From positions 1 through 43,229 of the forward strand of contig CAMAUE010000030.1 in the NCBI GenBank assembly GCA_945861245.1: a stretch of 43,229 nt of DNA. The letters run 5' to 3'. The DNA is from Singulisphaera sp. GP187. Lineage in GTDB: Bacteria; Planctomycetota; Planctomycetia; Gemmatales; Gemmataceae. The position numbers were made by a program, and so were the translations under genes. Below are positions 15,024 through 21,658 of the stretch, one piece after another. The notes under the pieces are model-generated. The model saw only the letters and a program-made list of their open reading frames with translations, was not told the origin of the DNA and searched no databases. Each line of letters begins with the position of its first letter. Positions within the stretch are counted from its first letter, which is position 1.

Positions 15024-15449
15024 TTAGTGACTGTGAACGTGTTCGCGGTGTTGCTCAACCTTCTCCGGCGTGATATGCCAGCCGCAGTCGCCACACGGCG
15101 GTGACTTCTCATAGCACGGATCGCACAACAGCGGCCCGCCGTGGAAGTGTTGCTCAAGGCGATGCTGTTCCTCGTCGGTCAAATCACCGGGGTCGCGCGG
15201 CAGTTTCAGTTTGTCGCCGCATCCATCGCATTTGCGCAGGTTCCATTCCACGAGCAGCGGCGCGAAATGATCGTGCGCCCAACGGCTCACCTGGCCGGAC
15301 CCGTTGCAGAGCGGACAGGCGATGCTCATCTGAGCGGCGATCGCCTTGCGGATGAACTCGCTCTTGTTCGGCAGGTTGTTCAAGAACTCGGCGAGTTCCT
15401 CTTCGACCTTGAAGGCGACCACTTTCGTTTTCGGGGTTTTGCTTGACAT
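15024..15449 (-). CDS. ribbon-helix-helix protein with C-terminal zinc-ribbon-like cysteines
   Basis: A 141-aa protein. Residues 8-40 (TKVVAFKVEEELAEFLNNLP and NKSEFIRKAI) form a ribbon-helix-helix DNA-binding domain of the CopG/MetJ class. They are followed by a cysteine-rich region with CPLCNGSG, CDGCGDK, CDPCYE and CGDCGWH, ending in a histidine-rich tail (HREHVHSH). This could bind one to three zinc ions or another metal. The N-terminus is set at 15449; the open frame beyond runs through an inverted repeat (15482-15567) and is not protein-like. As first gene of a tight run with the decarboxylase, acetyltransferase and DUF4416 genes, it may regulate that run, perhaps in response to metal (inference). 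NikR-like regulators also join this fold to metal binding, but by a different domain. Confidence 0.75.
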   Translation of the reverse strand: MSSKTPKTKVVAFKVEEELAEFLNNLPNKSEFIRKAIAAQMSIACPLCNGSGQVSRWAHDHFAPLLVEWNLRKCDGCGDKLKLPRDPGDLTDEEQHRLEQHFHGGPLLCDPCYEKSPPCGDCGWHITPEKVEQHREHVHSH

Positions 15450-15481
15450 CCGATTTCTCGCAAGACAGTTAGTAAGAATTT

Positions 15482-15567
15482 CACCACGGATATCACGGAT
15501 CACTCGGATAGGAAAAAATGCCCGTAGGTTATTTCCCATCCCTGTGATTCGTGTTATCCATGGTTGG
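15482..15567. repeat. imperfect inverted repeat (GGATATCACGGATC-type)
   Basis: CACCACGGATATCACGGATC (from about 15482) is roughly the reverse complement of the sequence CGTGTTATCCATGGTTGG near 15550-15567. The spacer is about 35 bases. Sequences of this style recur in many environmental bacterial genomes (memory). It lies between the divergently transcribed RHH and DUF1080 genes, where promoters would be expected. Confidence 0.6.
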
Positions 15568-15707
15568 TTTTGGTTCTCTACAGCCGTTCGCCAGTTGATA
15601 TCTTACTTGACATGACGGTTCGTCGCAAGGAGAGATCGTGTTTGACGATTGGCCACGCGGTCGTAAGAAATCTGCATACACGCCATCACACTCAACTTGG
15701 GGGGCCT

Positions 15708-16697
15708 ATGAAAATTTCATCTCGCATTGCGTTTGGCTTGGTCATCGTCGCGCTCATTCTCAGCGGGCCAATCACCGCACAAGACAAAGATAAGAAGCCG
15801 GAGAAGGACAAGAAGAAAGCGGAGCCTAAGAAACAGCCGAACGTCTTCACCGACATTGCCACCGCGCCAATCGATTACAAGATTCAAGGCGAATACCTTG
15901 GCAAAGGCAACGCGGCTCAGGTCGTGGCGCGAGGCAATGGCAAGTTTGACATCTATCAGCTCCAAGGCGGCCTACCGGGTGCCGGGTGGAACGCGAAATC
16001 GATGCGGGTGAAGCTCGAAGCGAAACTCGATACCGAGAAGAACATCGCCGTCCTGGCCGACAATAAAGGCACGATCGATCCGGCCTCTGGCGTTCTCACG
16101 ATCGAAATCGCGCCAGGCGAAAACATCACGTTGATGCGTGTCGAGCGCACCAGCCCGACGATGGGCGCGAAATCGCCCGAAGGCGCCATCCTCCTTTTCG
16201 ACGGAACCAACGCCGGCGAATGGAACCCGGGCAAAATGGTCGGCGATCTGCTCGGCGTGCCCAATACCACCAAAAAGAGCTTCACCAACTTCAAACTGCA
16301 CATCGAATTCCGCACGCCGTTCCAACCCACCGCTGGCGGGCAAGGGCGAGGCAACAGTGGCGTCTATCTCGCTGGCCGCGAGGTCCAGGTGCTCGACAGT
16401 TTCGGCCTCGTCGGCAAGGACAACGAGTGCGGCGGGCTGTATGGCTACCGCGCTCCCGACGTCAACATGTGCTTCCCGCCGCTCATTTGGCAGACGTATG
16501 ACATCGAGCATCGTCCGGGCAAAATCGATCCGCAAACCAAAAAGCAAAGCTCGCCCACGATCACTGTGCGCCACAACGGCGTGCTCGTTCACGACAACTA
16601 CGAGATGAAAGGCGCTAGCAGCAAAGGCAACATCAACCTGCAAGACCACGGCAACCCGGTGGTCTACCGCAATGCCTGGCTGGTGGAGACCAAGTGA
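15708..16697 (+). CDS. secreted DUF1080 (3-keto-disaccharide hydrolase-like) protein
   Basis: A 329-aa exported protein. Residues 1-24 are a signal peptide (MKISSRIAFGLVIVALILSG), followed by a lysine- and glutamate-rich linker (DKDKKPEKDKKKAEPKKQ). The C-terminal half, from about residue 160, is a DUF1080 domain with the hallmark ILLFDGTNAGEW start, FKLHIEFRTPF, GRGNSGVYLAGREVQVLDSF and ending GNPVVYRNAWLVE. The family has a concanavalin-like fold; some members hydrolyse 3-keto-glycosides, others have no shown activity. Residues 45-155 form an additional domain (IDYKIQGEYLGKGNAAQVVA) often found ahead of DUF1080 in planctomycetes. The ATG at 15708 follows GGGGGG. Probably acts on sugars in the periplasm. 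Confidence 0.88.
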   Translation: MKISSRIAFGLVIVALILSGPITAQDKDKKPEKDKKKAEPKKQPNVFTDIATAPIDYKIQGEYLGKGNAAQVVARGNGKFDIYQLQGGLPGAGWNAKSMRVKLEAKLDTEKNIAVLADNKGTIDPASGVLTIEIAPGENITLMRVERTSPTMGAKSPEGAILLFDGTNAGEWNPGKMVGDLLGVPNTTKKSFTNFKLHIEFRTPFQPTAGGQGRGNSGVYLAGREVQVLDSFGLVGKDNECGGLYGYRAPDVNMCFPPLIWQTYDIEHRPGKIDPQTKKQSSPTITVRHNGVLVHDNYEMKGASSKGNINLQDHGNPVVYRNAWLVETK

Positions 16698-16700
16698 CCA

Positions 16701-16907
16701 TCAGCGTTTGCGAATGAGTTGTCTCGCCCATGTCGCGTCCTTGCCTTTGAGCGCCGGCGTGGGCGGCTTGCGATAATCAATAGAGAGATCGTATGCCGCC
16801 CGCTCGTACACCCGCTTGAGCACCGCGCCGAGGTCAAGCGGTACATCGTGGTCCTTGCCTCGTAAGGGAATACCGATCACGGGCGGGAACATGTCGGTTT
16901 TGACTTG
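16701..16907 (-). pseudogene. DUF4058 C-terminal relic
   Basis: On the minus strand about 69 codons encode MFPPVIGIPLRGKDHDVPLD, then LKRVYERAAYDLSIDYRKPP and DATWARQLIRKR, ending at a stop. This is the characteristic C-terminus of DUF4058 proteins (PLrgdDpdvpLDLq...YdragYdl.idY..pp). Everything upstream is missing: the same frame continues into sequence antisense to the sulfotransferase and is no longer family-like. It is therefore a 3' fragment cut off by insertion or deletion beside the sulfotransferase gene. DUF4058 genes are frequent in planctomycetes and cyanobacteria (memory). Confidence 0.65.
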
Positions 16908-16968
16908 CCGACCACGCGGTAGCAGCCACAATAAAGGAAGTAGCTTCTCTGATTCAGGAACCGCCGAT

Positions 16969-18108
16969 ATGTCCCAAAATCCCGCCACACCGCCGCCGCT
17001 CGCGAAGAAGCCGGAATGGACTCCACGCATGTGGGAGGGCTGCGATTTCTTCGCCTGGCTGAAACTGCTGGCACGGAACGGTTTCGCCGTCCATCCAAAA
17101 CAATGGTACATCGCCGTCATCATCACCTACGTCAGCTTCCACAACACGCTTCTTCGACTTCTGCAAGACGCGATCTTTGGCCGAGCGGTGCGGGCAACCG
17201 TCATCAAAGACCCGCCAATCTTTCTGCTTGGCCATTGGCGCACGGGCACGACGCTATTGCATGAACTGATGATCTGCGATCCACGCCTCGGCTATCCCAC
17301 AACCATTGAATGTATGATGCCAAATCACTTTCTGCTCACCGAGGCCTACTTCACGACTTGGTTCAAATTCCTCATCTCGTCCAGCCGGCCGATGGACAAC
17401 ATGAAGGCGGGTTTCGATCGCCCGCAAGAGGATGAATTTGCCCTGTCGATGTTCGGCGTTGGGTCCCCCTACAAGACAATCGCGTTTCCAAACAATGCAC
17501 CCGTGGACCAGGAATACCTCGACATGCAAGGCGTATCCGAGACCGGCCTACGGCAATGGAAGCGGGCCTTCAAACAGTTCCTTCAACAAATCACGTACAA
17601 GACAGGCAAAAGGCTTGTACTCAAATCGCCGCCACACACGGCTCGCATCAAGACGCTCAAGGGCATGTTTCCGGACGCGATCTTCATCCACATCGTGCGT
17701 GATCCGTATGTCGTGTTTCCGTCGACTGTCAATCTTTGGCGAACGCTTTACAAAACGCACGGCATGCAGACGCCCAGTTATGTTGGCCTGGAGGAGTTGG
17801 TACTCAAGACCTTCATCCGCATGTACGAGAAGCTGGAGGAGGGCAAGAAGCTACTCGCGCCGAAGCAGTTCTACGAATTGCGCTACGAGGATCTGGTGAA
17901 GAATCCCGAAGCCGAGATGGTGAAAATCTACGACCACTTCCAGCTCGGCGGCCAGCAGGAATTCTTGCCCAAGCTTCGCGAGTACTTGGCCAGCGTCAAA
18001 GGCTATGAGACGAACAAATACCAACTCACGGACGAGCAGAAGGTGCTGATCGCCAGCCGCTGGGGCGACGTGATTCAGCGGTATGGGTATGATAAAGCCC
18101 AAGGGTGA
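16969..18108 (+). CDS. sulfotransferase family protein
   Basis: A 379-aa PAPS-dependent sulfotransferase. The 5'-phosphosulfate loop is FLLGHWRTGTTLLHELM (residues about 84-100), and the 3'-phosphate site is in HIVRDPYVVFPSTVNLW. KSPPHTARIKTLKGMFPDA is also typical of the Sulfotransfer_3 class. Residues 43-61 (QWYIAVIITYVSFHNTLLRL) form a hydrophobic stretch that may associate with the membrane. The start at 16969 has AGGA upstream; the longer frame covers the DUF4058 relic. The acceptor is unknown; planctomycete genomes contain many sulfatases and sulfated-glycan genes. The last codons (AAAGCCCAAGGGTGA) coincide with a repeat sequence, so the C-terminal residues KAQG and the stop come from the repeat. 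Confidence 0.85.
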   Translation: MSQNPATPPPLAKKPEWTPRMWEGCDFFAWLKLLARNGFAVHPKQWYIAVIITYVSFHNTLLRLLQDAIFGRAVRATVIKDPPIFLLGHWRTGTTLLHELMICDPRLGYPTTIECMMPNHFLLTEAYFTTWFKFLISSSRPMDNMKAGFDRPQEDEFALSMFGVGSPYKTIAFPNNAPVDQEYLDMQGVSETGLRQWKRAFKQFLQQITYKTGKRLVLKSPPHTARIKTLKGMFPDAIFIHIVRDPYVVFPSTVNLWRTLYKTHGMQTPSYVGLEELVLKTFIRMYEKLEEGKKLLAPKQFYELRYEDLVKNPEAEMVKIYDHFQLGGQQEFLPKLREYLASVKGYETNKYQLTDEQKVLIASRWGDVIQRYGYDKAQG

Positions 18109-18125
18109 GCGAAGCGAACCCTTCG
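18095..18125. repeat. palindrome family B-related element overlapping a stop codon
   Basis: AAGCCCAAGGGTGAGCGAAG, then CGAACCCTT, with AAGGGT (18101-18106) pairing with ACCCTT (18118-18123). The arm start AAGCCCAAGGGTGAG resembles family B arms (CAAGCCC..GGGTGAGG). It supplies the end of the sulfotransferase reading frame. Confidence 0.5.
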
Positions 18126-18158
18126 TATGGCGTTCGGCATACTAAAGGAGGATCGAAC

Positions 18159-18377
18159 ATGACGTTCCAATTGACCGAAAGCCAGCAGAAGGCCGTGGAC
18201 AATTGCGGCGCGACACCTGTCCGGGCGGTTGACGCGCGGAACAATGCGATTTACGTGCTATTACCCGAATCCGACTTTATGCGTCTCCAAGAGATGCTCG
18301 AGGAAGAAGCACAACATGCGGAGATATACGAAATGGCCAAGCGCAACGCACTGGCTAAAATGATTGAGGAGCCATGA
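18159..18377 (+). CDS. antitoxin-like small protein
   Basis: A 72-aa acidic protein beginning MTFQLTESQQKAVDNCGATP, with VLLPESDFMRLQEMLEEEAQ in the middle and a helical, charged C-terminus. The ATG at 18159 has a near-perfect ribosome-binding site (AAAGGAGGA). Its stop overlaps the start of the following MazF-like gene by 4 bases (ATGA), the usual arrangement of type II toxin-antitoxin operons. It is reminiscent of Phd/YefM-like antitoxins in length and acidity, but I cannot assign the fold. The function rests mostly on its partner. Confidence 0.7.
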   Translation: MTFQLTESQQKAVDNCGATPVRAVDARNNAIYVLLPESDFMRLQEMLEEEAQHAEIYEMAKRNALAKMIEEP

Positions 18378-18721
18378 TGGTGCCTGGTGAAATTTACAAG
18401 GCTAAGTTGAAGTCGGGAAAGCTGGTTCCGGTAATCGTAATTTCCCGCTCAGATCTCAACCTTGGCGATTCATCGCTCTGCGTGATGACTACCACTTATC
18501 GATTCGACATTCGGAAGGATTTGGCAAACTGCGTTCCGTTGTTCAACGGCAAATTTGGAATCGCCGAGGACTGTGTCGCGCAATGCAATAATATTCTCTC
18601 CATCGATCATGCTGACTTGGATACCTCAAATGGACCAATTGGAATGCTTGATAGAAAAACGCATCGGAAAATCATTAAGGCAGTTGGCTTCGCTCTCATT
18701 GCCGACTGTGTACCCGAATGA
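18374..18721 (+). CDS. MazF/PemK-type toxin
   Basis: A 115-aa protein with the MazF/PemK pattern: an early GEIYKAKLKSGKLVPVIVIS beta-barrel start, then LCVMTTTYR, and LSIDHADLD with GPIGMLD near the C-terminus. MazF-family toxins are ribosome-independent mRNA endonucleases. The usual conserved proline-valine-valine segment is represented by VPVIVIS, and the arginine region is less clear, so activity is unproven. The start overlaps the antitoxin stop by ATGA. The pair sits between the sulfotransferase and a papain-like protease gene that begins 9 bases after the toxin stop. That tight spacing may simply reflect insertion. Confidence 0.72.
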   Translation: MMVPGEIYKAKLKSGKLVPVIVISRSDLNLGDSSLCVMTTTYRFDIRKDLANCVPLFNGKFGIAEDCVAQCNNILSIDHADLDTSNGPIGMLDRKTHRKIIKAVGFALIADCVPE

Positions 18722-18730
18722 GCAAATGCA

Positions 18731-20194
18731 ATGAACAAAGTGCTTCACTCACTAACTCTATTTCTCCTCCTGGCAACGGTCGCATTCGGCCAGGATCTGC
18801 CCAACCAAAAGAACACCGCCACGCCGCGGCAGTTTGATCTGCGCAAAGTCGGCGCCGTCACGCCGATCAAGCAGCAACTGCTTGGCACCTGCTGGTCCCA
18901 CGGCACGATGGCCGCAATCGAGAGCAACCTCCTCATCTCGGGCCGATGGAAGAAGTTTGGCAACGAAGATATCCCCGCCCTCTCCGAGTATCACCTCGAC
19001 TGGTGGAACGGGTTCAACCAACATCTCAACACCGATCTCGATGACGCCAAGAAAAGCCCGACCGGATTGAAAGTCCACTTCGGCGGCGATTACCGCGTTG
19101 CGGCGGCGTACATCTCGCGCGGCGATGGCGTTGTCGCCGCTCCGCGCAATGTCGATAAATCGGTCAACGCCAAGGCGTGGTTCGAGAAGGCCCCCGACCT
19201 GAAGCACGCCGATTACCGCCGATACTATGTGCGTGATATCGAGTGGTTCACCGTCGGGTCGAAACTCGAAAATATCGACAAGATCAAACGCCGACTTATG
19301 ACCGAAGGCGCGATGGGCACCGCCTTCGCCGTCAACAAAGGGTTGATGTCCAAGGACTGGGTGCACTACCAACCGGAGCAGCATCTGTCGAAGCCCAATC
19401 ACGCCGTCGCCATCGTCGGCTGGGATGACGAAAAGGTCTCAAGCGATCCGGACAAGAAGTCGCCCGCGCCGGGCGCCTGGCTTATCAAAAACAGCTGGGG
19501 CACGAAGGACGCCAAGACTGGCAAGCCTCGCGCCTACGACGGCTATTACTGGATCTCCTACCACGACAAGGTTTGCTGCCGTGATGCCGAGATGGGCGCC
19601 GTGTCGTTTCGCAACGTCGAACCGATGCGCTATCGCCACGTCTACTTTCACGATTACCACGGCTGGCGCGATACCATGAAAACCGTTGCCAAAGCGTTCA
19701 ATACTTTCACGGCGACGGCCAAGCATGACCTTGGCGCCGTCAGCTTCTACACAACAGCGGACAGCGTGCACTACACCGCCAAAATCTATCGCGGCTTCGA
19801 CCAAGGCGAACTGCACGATCTGGTCGCCACGAAGACCGGCGAAATCGCGGTGACCGGGTTCCACACCGTCGATCTCGACCAGACGATCCGCGTCGAGAAG
19901 GGCGAGCGTTTCGTCGTCTACCTTGAAGTTTCCGCCGGAGGCCAAGCATTCGATCGCACGTCCGAGATACCCGTCTTGCTCAACCAACCCAAGCCCGCCC
20001 AGCCGATGCCGAGCATCCCGAAAGGCCCGAACGGTCCGCTCGTCGTCTCCAAGGCCAACCCCGGCGAGAGCTACTATCACGACGGTACGCAATGGCGCGA
20101 CCTGTACGAGCACCGCTTTCAGAATCCGGCCTGGGCAGTCTTCGATCGTTCCGCGAACTTTTGCATGAAAGCGCTGGCGGTAGACGGGAGGTAG
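18731..20194 (+). CDS. secreted papain-family (C1) peptidase with lectin-like C-terminal domain
   Basis: A 487-aa exported cysteine protease. Residues 1-20 are a signal peptide (MNKVLHSLTLFLLLATVAFG). The active site is complete: Gln48 (oxyanion), Cys54 in LLGTCWSHGTM, His224 in KPNHAVAIVGWDD and Asn254 in IKNSWGT. There is no inhibitory pro-region of the cathepsin type: the mature domain starts within 35 residues of the signal. Residues 300-487, with MRYRHVYFHDYHGWRD, FNTFTATAKHDLGAVSFYTT and GERFVVYLEV, match the lectin-like beta-sandwich often placed after bacterial C1 domains. It probably degrades extracellular proteins. It starts 9 bases after the MazF-like gene, with only a weak ribosome-binding site. 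Confidence 0.85.
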   Translation: MNKVLHSLTLFLLLATVAFGQDLPNQKNTATPRQFDLRKVGAVTPIKQQLLGTCWSHGTMAAIESNLLISGRWKKFGNEDIPALSEYHLDWWNGFNQHLNTDLDDAKKSPTGLKVHFGGDYRVAAAYISRGDGVVAAPRNVDKSVNAKAWFEKAPDLKHADYRRYYVRDIEWFTVGSKLENIDKIKRRLMTEGAMGTAFAVNKGLMSKDWVHYQPEQHLSKPNHAVAIVGWDDEKVSSDPDKKSPAPGAWLIKNSWGTKDAKTGKPRAYDGYYWISYHDKVCCRDAEMGAVSFRNVEPMRYRHVYFHDYHGWRDTMKTVAKAFNTFTATAKHDLGAVSFYTTADSVHYTAKIYRGFDQGELHDLVATKTGEIAVTGFHTVDLDQTIRVEKGERFVVYLEVSAGGQAFDRTSEIPVLLNQPKPAQPMPSIPKGPNGPLVVSKANPGESYYHDGTQWRDLYEHRFQNPAWAVFDRSANFCMKALAVDGR

Positions 20195-20198
20195 GTTT

Positions 20199-20250
20199 TG
20201 CTTGCCGTTTAGCGATCGCTTCACGCCACGCGAGCGCTAAACGGCAAGCA
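20199..20250. repeat. palindrome family A variant (16-bp perfect arms)
   Basis: TGCTTGCCGTTTAGCG (20199-20214) is the exact reverse complement of 20235-20250. Compared with the other family A elements, GCGGCTTAGCG has become GCCGTTTAGCG in both arms, so the change is compensated and pairing is preserved. It lies between the C1 peptidase and the LptB-like gene. Confidence 0.88.
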
Positions 20251-20341
20251 GAATCCCCATATTTAAAGTCCGATTCCCGCCTTGACCCGTTCGGCCCCGT
20301 TACAGTACATTACCCTGGGATATTGTCAGGGAGGACAGCCG

Positions 20342-21529
20342 ATGTCGTTATTGCAAGTCAAAGGTTTGGTCAAATATTACGGTCGACGCTGCGTCGTCAG
20401 CGGCGTCAATTTCGAGGTCAACGTCGGCGAAGTCGTCGGCTTGCTTGGGCCTAACGGCGCCGGCAAGACCACCAGCTTTAAGATGGCGACAGGCCAGATC
20501 GAGCCGAACGAAGGCAGCGTATACTTCAATGGTGAGGACATCACCAATCTAAAGATGTACGAGCGAGCCCGGATCGGCATGGGCTATCTGCCACAGGAAA
20601 CGAGCATCTTTCACAAGCTGACCGTCGAGCAGAACATCCTGGCGATTCTTGAACTGCTGCCCAAGTCGCGGGCGCTGGGGCGGCCGCTCTATCGTTCTGA
20701 GCGCTATGAGCGGATGGAAGCTGTGATCGCACGTTTTGGTTTGGGCAAAGTGCGTAAGAACGTCGCCACCAAGCTGTCGGGCGGCGAAAAGCGTCGATTG
20801 GAAATCGCCCGCTGCCTGGTTTGCGAGCCGATGCTCATTCTCTTCGACGAACCATTCACCGGCATCGACCCGATCACCATTGCCGAGATTCGCCAAATTA
20901 TCCTCGAGCTAAAAAACGAAGGCATTGGCATCCTGCTCACCGATCACAACGTTCACGAAGCCCTGAAGATCACCACCCGAAGCTACCTGATCAAAGACGG
21001 CAAAGTGCGAACCCACGGCACGCCCGCCCAGATCGTGCGCGATCCGATCGCCATTGCGGAGTACCTCGGTACCGGTTTCAGCGACACCAGCTATCGCGGC
21101 GGCCACGAACCGGTGACCATCGCGGCTCCGCCCGTGCGTCCACCGGTTGTCGAAGACTCAGTGACGATTGCGTTGCCTGCTCCCGTCGTGAAACCCCCGA
21201 CGTTGGAGTTCCCGGCCACGCAGGCGAAAGCAGGCGTCAAACCAGCGCAGCTGATTTTGGATCAGGAGAAGATCCAGAAGCTGATCGAAAAACTGAAAAC
21301 CGCTGACCAAACCCGCGCAGCCGAGGAGTTGATCCGCAAAGGCACCGAGGCGATCCCCGCCTTGCTCGCCGCCCTTGAACGCCGTGACGCCGAGCTTCGG
21401 CAATTTTCCGTCGAAGTGTTGCAAGCGATTCTGCAGCACGAGATTCCGTTTGACGCTTTCGCGCCGGAATCGACACGCAAACAGCAGTTGGCAGCGCTGC
21501 GTGGCCTTTTCGAGAAGAAAGCGGGATGA
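20342..21529 (+). CDS. lptB: LptB-like ABC transporter ATPase with C-terminal extension
   Basis: A 395-aa protein. Residues 1-245 are an ABC ATPase closest to LptB, the motor that extracts lipopolysaccharide from the inner membrane: Walker A GPNGAGKTT (36-44), Q-loop at about 85, signature LSGGE (145-149), Walker B ILFDEP (166-171) and H-loop His202. The IRQIILELKNEGIGILLTDH pattern is LptB-like. LptB is normally about 240 residues. Here another 150 follow: a proline- and valine-rich linker (about 255-310) and a helical module (320-395) with AEELIRKGTEAIPALLAALE, resembling HEAT-like repeats. The ATG at 20342 is preceded by AGGGAGG. No LptF/G/A/C genes are adjacent. Confidence 0.85.
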   Translation: MSLLQVKGLVKYYGRRCVVSGVNFEVNVGEVVGLLGPNGAGKTTSFKMATGQIEPNEGSVYFNGEDITNLKMYERARIGMGYLPQETSIFHKLTVEQNILAILELLPKSRALGRPLYRSERYERMEAVIARFGLGKVRKNVATKLSGGEKRRLEIARCLVCEPMLILFDEPFTGIDPITIAEIRQIILELKNEGIGILLTDHNVHEALKITTRSYLIKDGKVRTHGTPAQIVRDPIAIAEYLGTGFSDTSYRGGHEPVTIAAPPVRPPVVEDSVTIALPAPVVKPPTLEFPATQAKAGVKPAQLILDQEKIQKLIEKLKTADQTRAAEELIRKGTEAIPALLAALERRDAELRQFSVEVLQAILQHEIPFDAFAPESTRKQQLAALRGLFEKKAG

Positions 21530-21543
21530 TACCGATGAGTATG

Positions 21544-21627
21544 CAAGCCCACGGGTGAGGTACTCCGAACCCTTGGGATCCCGCTCGGATGAGCCCAGAG
21601 GTTCGGAGTACCTCACCTTTGGGCTTG
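21544..21627. repeat. palindrome family B, copy 2
   Basis: Left arm 21544-21570 (CAAGCCCACGGGTGAGGTAC, then TCCGAAC) pairs with right arm 21601-21627 (GTTCGGAGTACCTCACC...GGGCTTG). It begins 15 bases after the lptB stop, between that gene and the convergent cyanophycinase gene, so it may work as a two-way transcription stop. Confidence 0.88.
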
Positions 21628-21658
21628 TGTCAATTTGCACCTACGGTAAAACATTTAA

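Noticed and set aside
15450..15539. N-terminal extension of the ribbon-helix-helix gene
   Set aside because: The added residues run through the inverted repeat at 15482-15567; the internal ATG at 15449 directly precedes the DNA-binding domain.
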